NCBI GenBank assembly: GCA_910578115.1
Contig: CAJTPO010000018.1
Span: forward strand, 29,878-93,877
Source of the DNA: an uncultured Lachnospiraceae bacterium
GTDB lineage: Bacteria > Bacillota > Clostridia > Lachnospirales > Lachnospiraceae
Reading direction: 5' to 3'
Length of the DNA stretch: 64,000 nucleotides
Shown: piece after piece, positions 44,661 through 53,335 of the stretch
Position numbering within the stretch: position 1 is the stretch's first letter
Layout of the letters: every line of letters begins with the position of its first letter
Position numbers and translations under genes: made by a program
Notes under the pieces: model-generated
Seen by the model: the letters and a program-made list of their open reading frames with translations, nothing else
What the model was told of the DNA's origin: nothing
Databases searched by the model: none

Positions 44661-46460
44661 ATGAAAAAGCGTATTGTATCAACATTATTGACAGTAGTAT
44701 TGACGGCATCCATGATTCTGAGCGGTTGTGGGAACAGTGAGCCGGCAGACACGGCGGAACCGTCAGACGGAGCTGCGCCGGAGCAGGAGGAAGCACCGGC
44801 AGACGATGGCGGTGAGGCGGCAGAAGGAGAAGAAGCTTCTGCAGAGGCGACAGAAGCGCCGGCGGTTTCCCACGACGAGGAACTTACACTTGAGGTGTAT
44901 GACGTAGCGGCCAATTATCAGGGACTGCAGAGCGGATGGTATGGCAAGATTCTGAAAGACAAGTTCAACATCGTTCTTAACATTATCGCGCCTCAGGTAT
45001 CCGGCGACGGCGAAGCGCTCTATCAGACAAGAACGGCAGCGGGTAATCTGGGAGATATCATCCTGCTGGACAATGCGGATATGCTGGAGTGTATTGATGT
45101 AGGACTTGTTGCAGACATGAGTGCAGAGATCAAGAGCTATCCGAACCTGATGAGATACTGGGAGCAGATTGAGAAGTTTAATGCCAGTATCGGAGACGGC
45201 ATCTGGGCGATCCCGACCGAGATGAACACCAATGGACCGACAGCCTATATGGCGGAGACGGTTTCTTCGATGCCCAGAATTCCGTGGGATTTCTATACCG
45301 AGCTTGGCAAACCGGACTTCAATACTTTGGATGACCTGCTCAAGACGCTGGCAGATATGCAGGAAGCACATCCCACCAATGAGGCGGGCGATAAGGCGTA
45401 CGGCATGACCCTTTGGAAAGACTGGGACAGCACTTCTATTGAGAATGTCAATCAGCTGACCAAATGGTATGGACAGGAAGTGAACGGCTCCGTGCTGATC
45501 GGTTCCGATCATTCTATCACACCGCTGACCGACAAGAACGGTGCATACTATAAGATGCTGCATTTCTTCTTTGATGCGAACCAGATGGGTATTCTGGATC
45601 CGGATTCAGCGACACAGGACTGGACTTCTGCAAACGATAAGATGAAGCAGAAGAGGACTTATCTGGTATGGAACAACTGGATGCAGGGCTTTACCAACTC
45701 TCCTGAGATCGGTGAAAAGGGCGCCAATTATATGGGTATGCCGATCGCTGATATGACAGTATTCCAGACATCCGATTACTATTACGGCAGCGGCCGTGTA
45801 TTCGGTATCGGTTCTCAGGTGGATGATGAGACAAAAGCACGTATCATGGAGTTCCTTGACTGGCTGGCATCTCCGGAAGGATGTACGATTCAGCATGCCG
45901 GTGACGAGGGCATTATCTACACAGTAAACGACGATGGTACCTATACACTGACAGAAGACGGTTATAACAGATTTACGACAGAGATCATGATCCCTGAGGA
46001 ACTGGGCGGCGGTAACTGGACAGACGGTAACAACCAGGTGAACCAGTGGATCGTACAGAGCTACGACACGAACCCTGTTACAGGTGAGAGTTATGTGCCG
46101 GATCTGTGGGCATCCTATCTTGAGAAGAACAACACGAAGACGAACAAAGAGTGGAAAGAAAAGTTCGGTGCAGAGAACGAAGTTGAATATTTGAAGAGCA
46201 ACGGCATGATGGAGCCGGTACCCAGCATCAATATGTCTCTGGCGATTGACACCACAGACATCGGCCTGATCCGCAGCCAGTGTAAGACGATCGTATGCGA
46301 TTCTTCCTGGAAAGCGATCTTTGCGGCAGACGAGGCAGCTTTTGAGGCAACCTGGGATGATATGTGCTCACAGCTGGAAGGATTTGGCTGGGACGATCTG
46401 GTAGCGTTTGATACAGAGAAATATCAGCCGGTCATCGAGGCAAGAAAAGCGGTTAAATAA
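44661..46460 (+). CDS. Sugar-binding lipoprotein of the arabinoxylan transporter
   Basis: A 599-aa extracellular binding protein. Signal peptide with lipobox MILSGC at about residue 22, followed by an acidic, Ala/Glu-rich linker (to about 75), then the bilobed binding domain (ELTLEVYDVAANYQGLQSGW onward). AAGGAGG lies 6 bases before the ATG. Context suggests xylo- or arabino-oligosaccharides as ligands. A hairpin between it and the next gene could raise its expression relative to GH10. Confidence 0.9.
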   Translation: MKKRIVSTLLTVVLTASMILSGCGNSEPADTAEPSDGAAPEQEEAPADDGGEAAEGEEASAEATEAPAVSHDEELTLEVYDVAANYQGLQSGWYGKILKDKFNIVLNIIAPQVSGDGEALYQTRTAAGNLGDIILLDNADMLECIDVGLVADMSAEIKSYPNLMRYWEQIEKFNASIGDGIWAIPTEMNTNGPTAYMAETVSSMPRIPWDFYTELGKPDFNTLDDLLKTLADMQEAHPTNEAGDKAYGMTLWKDWDSTSIENVNQLTKWYGQEVNGSVLIGSDHSITPLTDKNGAYYKMLHFFFDANQMGILDPDSATQDWTSANDKMKQKRTYLVWNNWMQGFTNSPEIGEKGANYMGMPIADMTVFQTSDYYYGSGRVFGIGSQVDDETKARIMEFLDWLASPEGCTIQHAGDEGIIYTVNDDGTYTLTEDGYNRFTTEIMIPEELGGGNWTDGNNQVNQWIVQSYDTNPVTGESYVPDLWASYLEKNNTKTNKEWKEKFGAENEVEYLKSNGMMEPVPSINMSLAIDTTDIGLIRSQCKTIVCDSSWKAIFAADEAAFEATWDDMCSQLEGFGWDDLVAFDTEKYQPVIEARKAVK

Positions 46461-46528
46461 ACGCAGAAGGATGGATATACAGGCGTAACGGGAAAGCCGG
46501 GGCTTGATGTTACGACTGATCTAGAGGA

Positions 46529-46556
46529 ACAGGAGGCAGCACGGTCTGCCTCCTGT
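46529..46556 (+). terminator. Hairpin between the binding protein and GH10 genes
   Basis: ACAGGAGGCAG (46529-46539) and CTGCCTCCTGT (46546-46556) form a perfect 11-bp stem with a 6-nt loop. Only two further T follow, so it is better seen as a partial terminator or mRNA-stabilising stem that sets the ratio of binding protein to xylanase. Confidence 0.6.
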
Positions 46557-46580
46557 TTGCATAATGGAAGGGGGATTGAC

Positions 46581-47795
46581 ATGGATCAATACGCAGGCAG
46601 AAAAGCAACCGCACGGATCCGTGTGGTAGATGAAAAGGGAAATGCAGTAAAGAACACAGAATTTCAGGCGGAACTTAAGAATCATGAGTTCCTGTTTGGA
46701 TGCGGGGCCTTTGACGCGATTCCGCTGACGAATGAGAAAAAGAAAGATGCGTTCTATGAGGAGCGCATGGGCAAATGGCTGGAGCTGTATAATTACGGGA
46801 CTATGTCCTTTTACTGGGGCAGATATGAGGAAAGGGAAAATGAACCGGCGTTTGAAAGCCGCATGAATGCGTCCGCCTTTCTGAAAGCGCAGGGGAAAAC
46901 CGTAAAAGGCCATCCTTTGTGCTGGCATACCGTGTGTGCGGACTGGCTGCTGCAATATGATAACAAGACGATCCTGGATAAGCAGCTTGCGAGGATTGAC
47001 AGGGATGTCAGGGCTTTTGCCGGTGTGATCGACATGTGGGATGTGATCAATGAGGTGGTCATCATGCCGGAGTTCGACAAATACGACAATGCGGTCACCA
47101 GAATCTGTAAGGAATACGGACGCCTCAATCTCGTCAAAGAGGTGTTTGCCGCGGCGAAAGCGGCCAATCCGCAGGCGGTGCTTCTGATCAATGATTTCAA
47201 CTTAAGCGACAGGTATGCGCAGCTGATCGCCGAATGTCTGGAGGCCGGCGTGGCGATTGATGCGATCGGGCTCCAGACCCATCAGCACCAGGGCTACATG
47301 GGCAGGGAGAAGCTGGAAGAGATCGTGGAGCGGTTTGCCGGGTTTGGCCTGCCGTTGCACTTTACGGAGAATACGCTGGTGTCCGGTCATATTATGCCGT
47401 CTCACATTGTGGATCTGAACGATTACCAGATTCCCGAGTGGCCCACCACACCGGAGGGCGAGAAACGGCAGGCGGAAGAAATGGAAGACATGTATCGGTT
47501 TCTTTTTGCCCATCCTTCGGTGGAAGCGATCACCGGCTGGGACTTTACGGACGGTGCATGGCTGGGCGCGCCAAGCGGCGTGCTGCGGACAGATAACAGC
47601 GAGAAACCGTCCTATCATATGTTGAAGGAGCTGATCCATAAGGAATGGCATACGTCGGAGAAGATCCGCACAGATGAGAACGGGATTGCGGCCCTTACCG
47701 GGTTTAAGGGAACTTATACCCTGACAGGAGAGAGTGGAAGCGGAGAATTCTGTCTTGGCCAGGGGGAGGAGTGTGTTACGGTGCACGGCTCCTAA
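46581..47795 (+). CDS. GH10 xylanase-like enzyme, intracellular
   Basis: Cleaves beta-1,4-xylosyl linkages; 404 aa without signal peptide, so it would act on imported xylo-oligosaccharides. A short N-terminal beta region (KATARIRVVDEKGNAVKNTE) leads into the barrel: FYWGRYEERE, GHPLCWHT, acid/base Glu in DMWDVINEV, GLQTHQHQGYMG, and the position of the nucleophile reads LHFTENTLVSG (usual TELD-like motif changed to TEN). The end WDFTDGAWLGAPSGVLRTD is typical. AAGGGGG precedes ATG 46581. Last gene of the transporter operon. Confidence 0.88.
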   Translation: MDQYAGRKATARIRVVDEKGNAVKNTEFQAELKNHEFLFGCGAFDAIPLTNEKKKDAFYEERMGKWLELYNYGTMSFYWGRYEERENEPAFESRMNASAFLKAQGKTVKGHPLCWHTVCADWLLQYDNKTILDKQLARIDRDVRAFAGVIDMWDVINEVVIMPEFDKYDNAVTRICKEYGRLNLVKEVFAAAKAANPQAVLLINDFNLSDRYAQLIAECLEAGVAIDAIGLQTHQHQGYMGREKLEEIVERFAGFGLPLHFTENTLVSGHIMPSHIVDLNDYQIPEWPTTPEGEKRQAEEMEDMYRFLFAHPSVEAITGWDFTDGAWLGAPSGVLRTDNSEKPSYHMLKELIHKEWHTSEKIRTDENGIAALTGFKGTYTLTGESGSGEFCLGQGEECVTVHGS

Positions 47796-47864
47796 GGTAA
47801 GAGATTTTTGGATACCAGATAATGAGGAAGTTCAGGAAAAGTTCCGCTGTAAAAATCATCAAAA

Positions 47865-47904
47865 AAGGATCCTGCGTCGAGGTTGTGACGCAGGGTCCTT
47901 TTAT
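47865..47904 (+). terminator. Intrinsic terminator of the transporter-GH10 operon
   Basis: AAGGATCCTGCGTC (47865-47878) pairs with GACGCAGGGTCCTT (47887-47900) with one wobble, loop of 8 nt, followed by TT(TT). Remaining sequence to 48055 is AT-rich and holds no recognised gene. Confidence 0.8.
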
Positions 47905-48055
47905 GACGGCGTGTTTGTATATTTGTGTTTTCAAAATGCGTATGTTAAGATTAGAAAATAGAATGTAGAAAACATGTGATATAAGACTGGTGACAGAAGA
48001 CCAGTGATAGAAGTTAAGTATGGAAGATAGAAGATAACAGGGAGAGCTTGACAAA

Positions 48056-49813
48056 ATGGTGAAAAACATTGCTATCGGCAGTCAGAATTTTGAGAAGATC
48101 CGCAGGGCCGGATCCTTCTATATTGATAAGACAGATTTTATCAAAGAGTGGTGGGAGGAAAATGACGAGGTGACTCTCATTACGCGTCCGCGCAGGTTCG
48201 GGAAGACTCTGAATATGAGCATGCTGGAGAGCTTTTTCTCTGTGAAATATGCCGGCGGCGGCAGTCTTTTTGAAGGGCTTTCCATATGGGAGGATGAGAA
48301 ATACCGTGCACTGCAGGGATCTTACCCGGTAATCTTTCTCAGCCTGGCGGGCGTGAAAGCGAATAATTTCCGCGGCGCCAGGAACGGTATTGTGAAAGCG
48401 CTTGCTAATGCATATGATGCACACAGGTATTTAAAAGAGAGAGGCGTTCTGAATGCAGAGGAAGAGAAAAATTATGATGCGTTGCGGAACTTTGACAGCA
48501 ATCCGTCTCCGGAGAAAGAGATAGACGAACAGTTTGTAGCCGGAGCGCTCAACACCCTGTCCATGTATTTGGCGCGTTGCTATGACAAGAAGGTTTTGAT
48601 CTTTCTGGATGAATATGATACGCCGCTGCAGGAAGCGTATGCGGCAGGATATTGGGAAGAATTGACCTCTCTTGTGCGCAGCCTGTTCAATGCCTCTTTT
48701 AAGACGAATCCGTTTCTTGACCGCGCGGTGATGACCGGGATCACGAGAGTGGGAAAGGAGTCGATTTTTTCAGACCTGAACAATCTTGAGGTGATCACAA
48801 CCACAACGGAAAAATACAGCACCATGTTTGGATTTACAGAAAGGGAAGTGAAGACAGCACTGGAACAATTCGGTTTGGAGAACACGCTGGACAGAGTGAG
48901 GCACTGGTATGACGGATTTCGTTTCGGAAGCAGCAAAGATATCTACAATCCCTGGTCTATTACGAAGTACCTGGACAGCGGGCGATTTGATACTTACTGG
49001 GCTAATACCAGTTCAAACAGCCTGGTGAGCAGATTTATCCGGGAGGCTGAACCAGATGTAAAAATAGCAATGGAGGATCTTCTGGCGGGAAAAAGTATTG
49101 ACACGGCCATTGATGAAGAGGTTGTGTTTAATCAACCGGAAGAGAACGGCGCTGCCATCTGGAGTCTGCTGCTTGCGTCCGGTTATTTGAAGGTCGAGAG
49201 TGTTGCACATGCCGGAGATGAAGAAGAAACGAAGTATACACTCTCTCTGACAAACCTTGAAGTCAGAAAGGAATTCGGCCGAATGGTCCGGAACTGGTTT
49301 CAGAAGTCCTCAGCACGTTATAATGATTTTGTGAAGGCGCTTTTGGCAAATGATCTGGAGTATATGAATCTGTATATGAACAAAATGACAGAGGCTGTAT
49401 TCAGTACTTTTGATACGGGCAGACATCCTTCCGGGCAGACAGAGCCAGAGCGGTTTTACCATGGGTTTGTGTTGGGCCTGATCGCGGATGCCGGGCTGAA
49501 TTACAGGATCACATCCAATCGGGAAAGTGGATTCGGGAGATATGACGTGATGATGGAACCCAGAGACGGCAAAGGGGATGCCTACCTGTTTGAGTTTAAA
49601 GTGAAAAACCCTTCGGCGGAAGCTACACTGGAGGACACAGTGCTAAGCGCGCTGCAGCAGATCGGGGAGAAAAATTACGACGCGGTCTTGATCGACAGAG
49701 GGATTGTGAAGGAGAAGATCCGGCATTATGGGTTTGCCTTTGAAGGGAAAAGGGTACTGATTAAGAGTACGAAAGAAGGAGAAGTCGGGAGCATGTTGGA
49801 AAAGGGGACATAA
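48056..49813 (+). CDS. AAA-ATPase with PD-(D/E)XK nuclease-like domain, intact
   Basis: A 585-aa protein of the AAA_6/DUF1703 group common in gut Clostridia and Bacteroidetes. The N-terminal DKTDFIKEWW leads to Walker A RPRRFGKTLNMSML (about residue 45), Walker B VLIFLDEYDTPL (about 180) and a sensor-like VMTGITRVGKESIFSDLNN. The C-terminal third is the nuclease-like domain (GRYDVMMEPRD, AYLFEFKVK). AGGGAGAGC precedes the ATG. It is the intact counterpart of the deleted relative at 24648. Role unknown; it is next to the CRISPR locus. Confidence 0.9.
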   Translation: MVKNIAIGSQNFEKIRRAGSFYIDKTDFIKEWWEENDEVTLITRPRRFGKTLNMSMLESFFSVKYAGGGSLFEGLSIWEDEKYRALQGSYPVIFLSLAGVKANNFRGARNGIVKALANAYDAHRYLKERGVLNAEEEKNYDALRNFDSNPSPEKEIDEQFVAGALNTLSMYLARCYDKKVLIFLDEYDTPLQEAYAAGYWEELTSLVRSLFNASFKTNPFLDRAVMTGITRVGKESIFSDLNNLEVITTTTEKYSTMFGFTEREVKTALEQFGLENTLDRVRHWYDGFRFGSSKDIYNPWSITKYLDSGRFDTYWANTSSNSLVSRFIREAEPDVKIAMEDLLAGKSIDTAIDEEVVFNQPEENGAAIWSLLLASGYLKVESVAHAGDEEETKYTLSLTNLEVRKEFGRMVRNWFQKSSARYNDFVKALLANDLEYMNLYMNKMTEAVFSTFDTGRHPSGQTEPERFYHGFVLGLIADAGLNYRITSNRESGFGRYDVMMEPRDGKGDAYLFEFKVKNPSAEATLEDTVLSALQQIGEKNYDAVLIDRGIVKEKIRHYGFAFEGKRVLIKSTKEGEVGSMLEKGT

Positions 49814-49817
49814 TAAG

Positions 49818-50318
49818 ATGGATTTGGTAAAAGAATTGAAGGATATGACATTTTTGGACTGGACCGAACAGAAACTGTCGCCGGGAACGCCGGGATGCTT
49901 TCTAAAGGCTTATGAAGAGACTGAGCGCGGAAGAGTTTATTATAAGTTATTGAATTACGATAGTTATCGAGGTGTTTTTGGCCATGAGTGTATTAATGAA
50001 CTTGTTGTAAGCAGAGTCATGGATCTTTTGAAGATTCCTCATTTACAGTATCGACTGATTCATGCAGAAATCTGTATTAGAAATAAGAGAATAGAAACAT
50101 GGATATGTGCTTCGGATAATTTTCGCAGGCCGGACGAACAGAAAGTAGGATTTGATCTGAAAATTGCAGATCTTTTGGAAAGGGATAAGGAATATATCTT
50201 AAATGGACTGAATGAGATATTGACGCAAAACCATTTGACGAAAATCTGGGAGATGATATGGAAGAGGTGGTGCAGATATGAAGAAATATGCAGTGAAGGA
50301 AGCGCGTTATGGAAATAA
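49818..50318 (+). pseudogene. HipA-like kinase with its core deleted
   Basis: Residues 1-115 match the N-terminal part of HipA-like proteins of Lachnospiraceae (YYKLLNYDSYRGVFGHECIN, then ETWICASDNFRRPDEQKVGFD). The sequence then jumps to what looks like the C-terminal helices (YILNGLNEILTQNHLTKIWE). The catalytic core of about 150-200 residues is absent. 166 aa. The end overlaps the following gene by 41 bp. It probably has no kinase activity. Confidence 0.6.
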
Positions 50319-50616
50319 AATCTTATCAATTCTGATATACGATGAAGATAAAAAAGAATTTACCATTGACATTCCGGAAGATGTAACCGAGCAGGAAGCG
50401 CCTTTTATGATGTCACTTTTCGTAAGACGGGGTATTCGGCATATCGGCCCGGAATGGAGTATCCGGTGGATCAGAGAACGGGTAGTTCCAAGCAGCAGGC
50501 AGAATATCGGACAGATCCTGCGGGAAAATAATATGCAGGTTTATGATGAATATGCGCTTTTGATCAAGAATGAAGGAAGATCCTGTCAGGATGAGTGCTA
50601 TCTTGAAGAGATGTGA
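50278..50616 (+). CDS. Small protein associated with the HipA-like gene
   Basis: A 112-aa soluble protein: KKYAVKEARYGNKILSILIY at the start, a central PSSRQNIGQILRENNMQVYD block and an acidic end (CQDECYLEEM). Similar small proteins accompany HipA-like genes in this bacterial group, so it may be the regulatory or antitoxin partner (from memory of gene neighbourhoods, not tested). The GQIL segment could be part of a DNA-binding helix pair. Confidence 0.6.
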   Translation: MKKYAVKEARYGNKILSILIYDEDKKEFTIDIPEDVTEQEAPFMMSLFVRRGIRHIGPEWSIRWIRERVVPSSRQNIGQILRENNMQVYDEYALLIKNEGRSCQDECYLEEM

Positions 50617-50644
50617 TGTAATGTGTTCCAGTATGGAGCTATTA

Positions 50645-50722
50645 TAATAATGCATAATAAAAAAACTATCTTCACATTCCAAAATGTAAGTGTATTATAA
50701 CTGGAAAAAAAGTATACTTCAA
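50645..50722 (-). ncRNA. Candidate CreR-like cas-repressing guide RNA with its promoter
   Basis: Minus strand: TTGAAG (50722-50717), 17-bp spacer, TATAAT (50699-50694), then a start site about 50687. Transcription would enter TACATTTTGGAATGTGAAG (50688-50670), which matches the last 19 bases of the array repeat at 17 positions. ACATT/AATGT can form the Cas6 hairpin, and the last 8 bases (ATGTGAAG) differ from the normal handle at one position. The guide that follows (50669-50655, ATAGTTTTTTTATTA) matches the plus-strand site 50767-50781 at 14 of 15 bases, with the mismatch at position 6. The T7 run may also terminate transcription. CreA/CreR RNAs known from other CRISPR systems have this design; expression here is inferred. 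Confidence 0.75.
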
Positions 50723-50763
50723 TAGTAATATTGTCCTATAGTGTTATAATTGTGAAATACAAA

Positions 50764-50781
50764 CCAATAGTATTTTTATTA
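50764..50781 (+). promoter_or_regulatory. Putative Cascade repression site in the cas promoter (CCA PAM + 15-bp target)
   Basis: CCA (50764-50766) is directly followed by ATAGTATTTTTATTA (50767-50781). This is the predicted target of the guide encoded on the opposite strand at 50669-50655. It ends 2 bp before the -35 box of the cas6 promoter. CCA is a functional PAM in the related Clostridioides difficile I-B system. Partial pairing should allow binding without Cas3 cleavage. Confidence 0.7.
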
Positions 50782-50783
50782 GA

Positions 50784-50812
50784 TTGACTTTGCGGAATGT
50801 GTATGATATAGT
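50784..50812 (+). promoter_or_regulatory. Promoter of the cas interference operon
   Basis: TTGACT (50784-50789), 17-bp spacer, TATAGT (50807-50812), about 28 bp upstream of the cas6 ATG. Confidence 0.75.
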
Positions 50813-50839
50813 AATATCATTCAGAGGGGAGGTGATTCC

Positions 50840-51562
50840 ATGTATCAATACAAACTGACATTTACACTGTCAAATAATCAGCTGCCGCGTGAGATGGACA
50901 GGCTGATCGTAAGCTTTCTAAAGTCGTCCGCGCTGGCGTATTCGCAGCATTTTTATGAGAAATTGTACGATAAAAGCAGGTCGATCATCAAAGGATATAC
51001 TTATTCCTGCTACCTTCCGGGAGCGAAATTCCATCAGGACAGAATGGAACTTGCAGGGGAGGAGTTCTCTCTGCTGTTCTCTGACTTCGACCAGGCGGAG
51101 CTTTTGTCTTTTTTCAATGGTTTCCAGCAGATGAGGTACAGGGATTATCCGATAGCCGGGAATTCCATGAAACTCACATCTATCAGAATGCAGAATCTGC
51201 AGGAGATCAGGGAAGAGGAGATCGTGATCAGAATGCTGAGTCCGTTGATCGTCAGGCGGCATGACGCAGAGAATAATAATGACACGTATTATACCTGCGA
51301 AATGGATGGTTTTCAGGAAGCGCTTAAAGAAAATACAGCCTTTTTTATTGACAAAATGAACCTGCCTGTGTCAATAGAGAATTTCTCTATCCAAACGATC
51401 AAAGGCAGGAAGGTGGTTGTCCCTGTGTTTGGCAGAAACACTGATGCGTCCCTGGGAGTTTTTAAACTGACAGGCTCTGTGCAGCTATTGAATGTGCTGC
51501 TTTTGGCAGGCCTGGGAGCCAGACGGTCAGAGGGGCACGGCAAATTTGAGGTGGTTGGATAA
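50840..51562 (+). CDS. cas6: CRISPR pre-crRNA endoribonuclease Cas6
   Basis: Cleaves the repeat in pre-crRNA to give guide RNAs with an 8-nt 5' handle. It is 240 aa with two ferredoxin-like folds; the C-terminal glycine-rich loop GLGARRSEGHGKFEVVG is the Cas6 hallmark. GGGGAGGTGA precedes the ATG. It is first in the cas6-cas8-cas7-cas5-cas3 series, and its upstream region holds the putative repressing guide RNA and its target. Confidence 0.95.
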   Translation: MYQYKLTFTLSNNQLPREMDRLIVSFLKSSALAYSQHFYEKLYDKSRSIIKGYTYSCYLPGAKFHQDRMELAGEEFSLLFSDFDQAELLSFFNGFQQMRYRDYPIAGNSMKLTSIRMQNLQEIREEEIVIRMLSPLIVRRHDAENNNDTYYTCEMDGFQEALKENTAFFIDKMNLPVSIENFSIQTIKGRKVVVPVFGRNTDASLGVFKLTGSVQLLNVLLLAGLGARRSEGHGKFEVVG

Positions 51563-51655
51563 TCACCTCGGTTCATGCGAGAAATATTTATTGACAAAAT
51601 GATGATAAAAAGACGGTATATAATAAACTAAAAAATACAGAAAGGAGGCAGAAGG

Positions 51656-53335
51656 GTGGAAGAAATAAAGCTGTTGATCGGTGATTTTTTGAAAAATGCC
51701 GGCCTTGTAGGTCTGAAATATTTACTGGATGCATCAGATGCCGAGGAAGAGATCGACTATGGAATTACCGAGGATAAACAGGGACTATGGCTTGAACGAC
51801 AGTTTGTGGTAAACGCCGACTGGACAGATATGTATTTTAAGGCATTTGTGAAACGGTACGGAGAGCTGACCAATTATCAGGTGATTCTGGATAAGATCGG
51901 TGACATTCTCGAAAAAGCCGGACAACCTGAATGGGATAAGAAAGCCTGTAAAGAAGATCTGAAGTTTATCAATGAGAAGATGTTGTCGAACAGCTATCAA
52001 TCCGGTTTCGCCAATATGAAGGATCAGATAGAGAATCCGGATGTATATGAACTTCTGAAAAGCCATAAATTGAAGGAAAACATGGAGAAGGAAGAACTGT
52101 GCGCGCGGCTGCGGCAGCTTACGATATTTTTGCAGCAGCCACTGTGCAAAGAGACTTTTTCCATGAAAAGTATCATTTACAATTATATCAATCGTTTCTG
52201 GGACGGTAAGAGTTTTCTGCTGAGAGCGAATGCTTCTAAAAATATGAAGTCGGTTTTTGATGTAGACTTTTCGGAATCGTTCAGAAAATATGCCACCGCG
52301 GATCATAAGAAGGCGAAGGATATGTGCATTGACTGTGACGGGAAAATAGATGCAAAAGAGAAGGTATCCATCGCATTTATGAAAGATCAGGCGGACGATC
52401 TGACCAGGAAGCGGTCGGCGTTCTGGAACTGTAAGGTAGACGCTTATCTGTGTCCGGCGTGTGCGTTTGTCTATTCACTGGCGCCGCTGGGGTTTACACT
52501 GGCAGGCAGAACGTTTGTGTTTGTCAATATGAATCAGAATATCGACCTGCTGTTACAGGCTAATTCACCAGATGGTAAAATGGCGGTCGATCTGAAGCGG
52601 AAGGAAAAGGATCGATATTCTTCATGGATCGCAGGAACGATCAACCTGCTGCTGCAGGAAAAGGACAGAGAACTGGGAAATATTCAGGTGATCGCCAGAG
52701 GCATGGGGGAGAGTGACAGGTATACCTTCGACGTTATCTCCAAAGATATTCTGAAACTTCTGAATGATAAAAGTATTCGCAACGATTTAGAACAGCTTGG
52801 CAGATATCCTTACGTAAAAACAGGAAGGGAATATTGGAATGTCCACGAAACGGTGATCCTGAATCTGCTGCGGTATCATAATCAGTATGAAGTGATCGGT
52901 AAACTGCTTAAGATGGCGTTGGAAGGAGAAGGATTTCTGTTCAAAGCATCGTTTGTATATGATGTTCAGCTCAGGAGCAGCCTGGCGCGGAAAAAAGATA
53001 AGACAATGAATACAGGAGGTGAAGTGATGAATCGTTATGCGGTAAGGGAGAGAGGCTACGAACTGCGGAATGCACTGTTGGGAGCAAATGGAACAAGTGA
53101 CGACGCCTGTATCAGAGGAACGATCTATCAATTACTGAATGCTCTGTCAGTCGGTAATGTGGAGCATTTTATGGAAGTGATCATGCGTGTTTACTGCTCT
53201 ACAAGACTACAGGTGCCGGATGCCTTCATTGAGTTTCTGAAAGACAGAGATACTTTTACGGAGTACGGCTATGCTTTTCTGCTGGGATTACAGGGAAGTC
53301 ATTACGAGAAAAAGGAGGAAAAAGTAAATGGATAG
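51656..53335 (+). CDS. cas8: Cas8, Cst1 (CXXC-CXXC) type, large subunit of I-B Cascade
   Basis: Large subunit that recognises the PAM and recruits Cas3. The 559-aa protein has the paired zinc motif of the Cst1 group: MCIDCDGK (about residue 223) and LCPACAF (about 264). GTG start with AGGAGG 8 bases upstream. An AT-rich 93-bp gap after cas6 contains TTGACA and TATAAT at poor spacing (about 22 bp). Its stop overlaps the cas7 start by 8 bp. The Cst set defines the Tneap-like I-B variant, also found in C. difficile. Confidence 0.9.
   Translation: MEEIKLLIGDFLKNAGLVGLKYLLDASDAEEEIDYGITEDKQGLWLERQFVVNADWTDMYFKAFVKRYGELTNYQVILDKIGDILEKAGQPEWDKKACKEDLKFINEKMLSNSYQSGFANMKDQIENPDVYELLKSHKLKENMEKEELCARLRQLTIFLQQPLCKETFSMKSIIYNYINRFWDGKSFLLRANASKNMKSVFDVDFSESFRKYATADHKKAKDMCIDCDGKIDAKEKVSIAFMKDQADDLTRKRSAFWNCKVDAYLCPACAFVYSLAPLGFTLAGRTFVFVNMNQNIDLLLQANSPDGKMAVDLKRKEKDRYSSWIAGTINLLLQEKDRELGNIQVIARGMGESDRYTFDVISKDILKLLNDKSIRNDLEQLGRYPYVKTGREYWNVHETVILNLLRYHNQYEVIGKLLKMALEGEGFLFKASFVYDVQLRSSLARKKDKTMNTGGEVMNRYAVRERGYELRNALLGANGTSDDACIRGTIYQLLNALSVGNVEHFMEVIMRVYCSTRLQVPDAFIEFLKDRDTFTEYGYAFLLGLQGSHYEKKEEKVNG

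Noticed and set aside
51591..51624. Second promoter before cas8 (TTGACA and TATAAT)
   Set aside because: Spacing of about 22 bp is too long for a normal sigma-A promoter, although weak use cannot be excluded.
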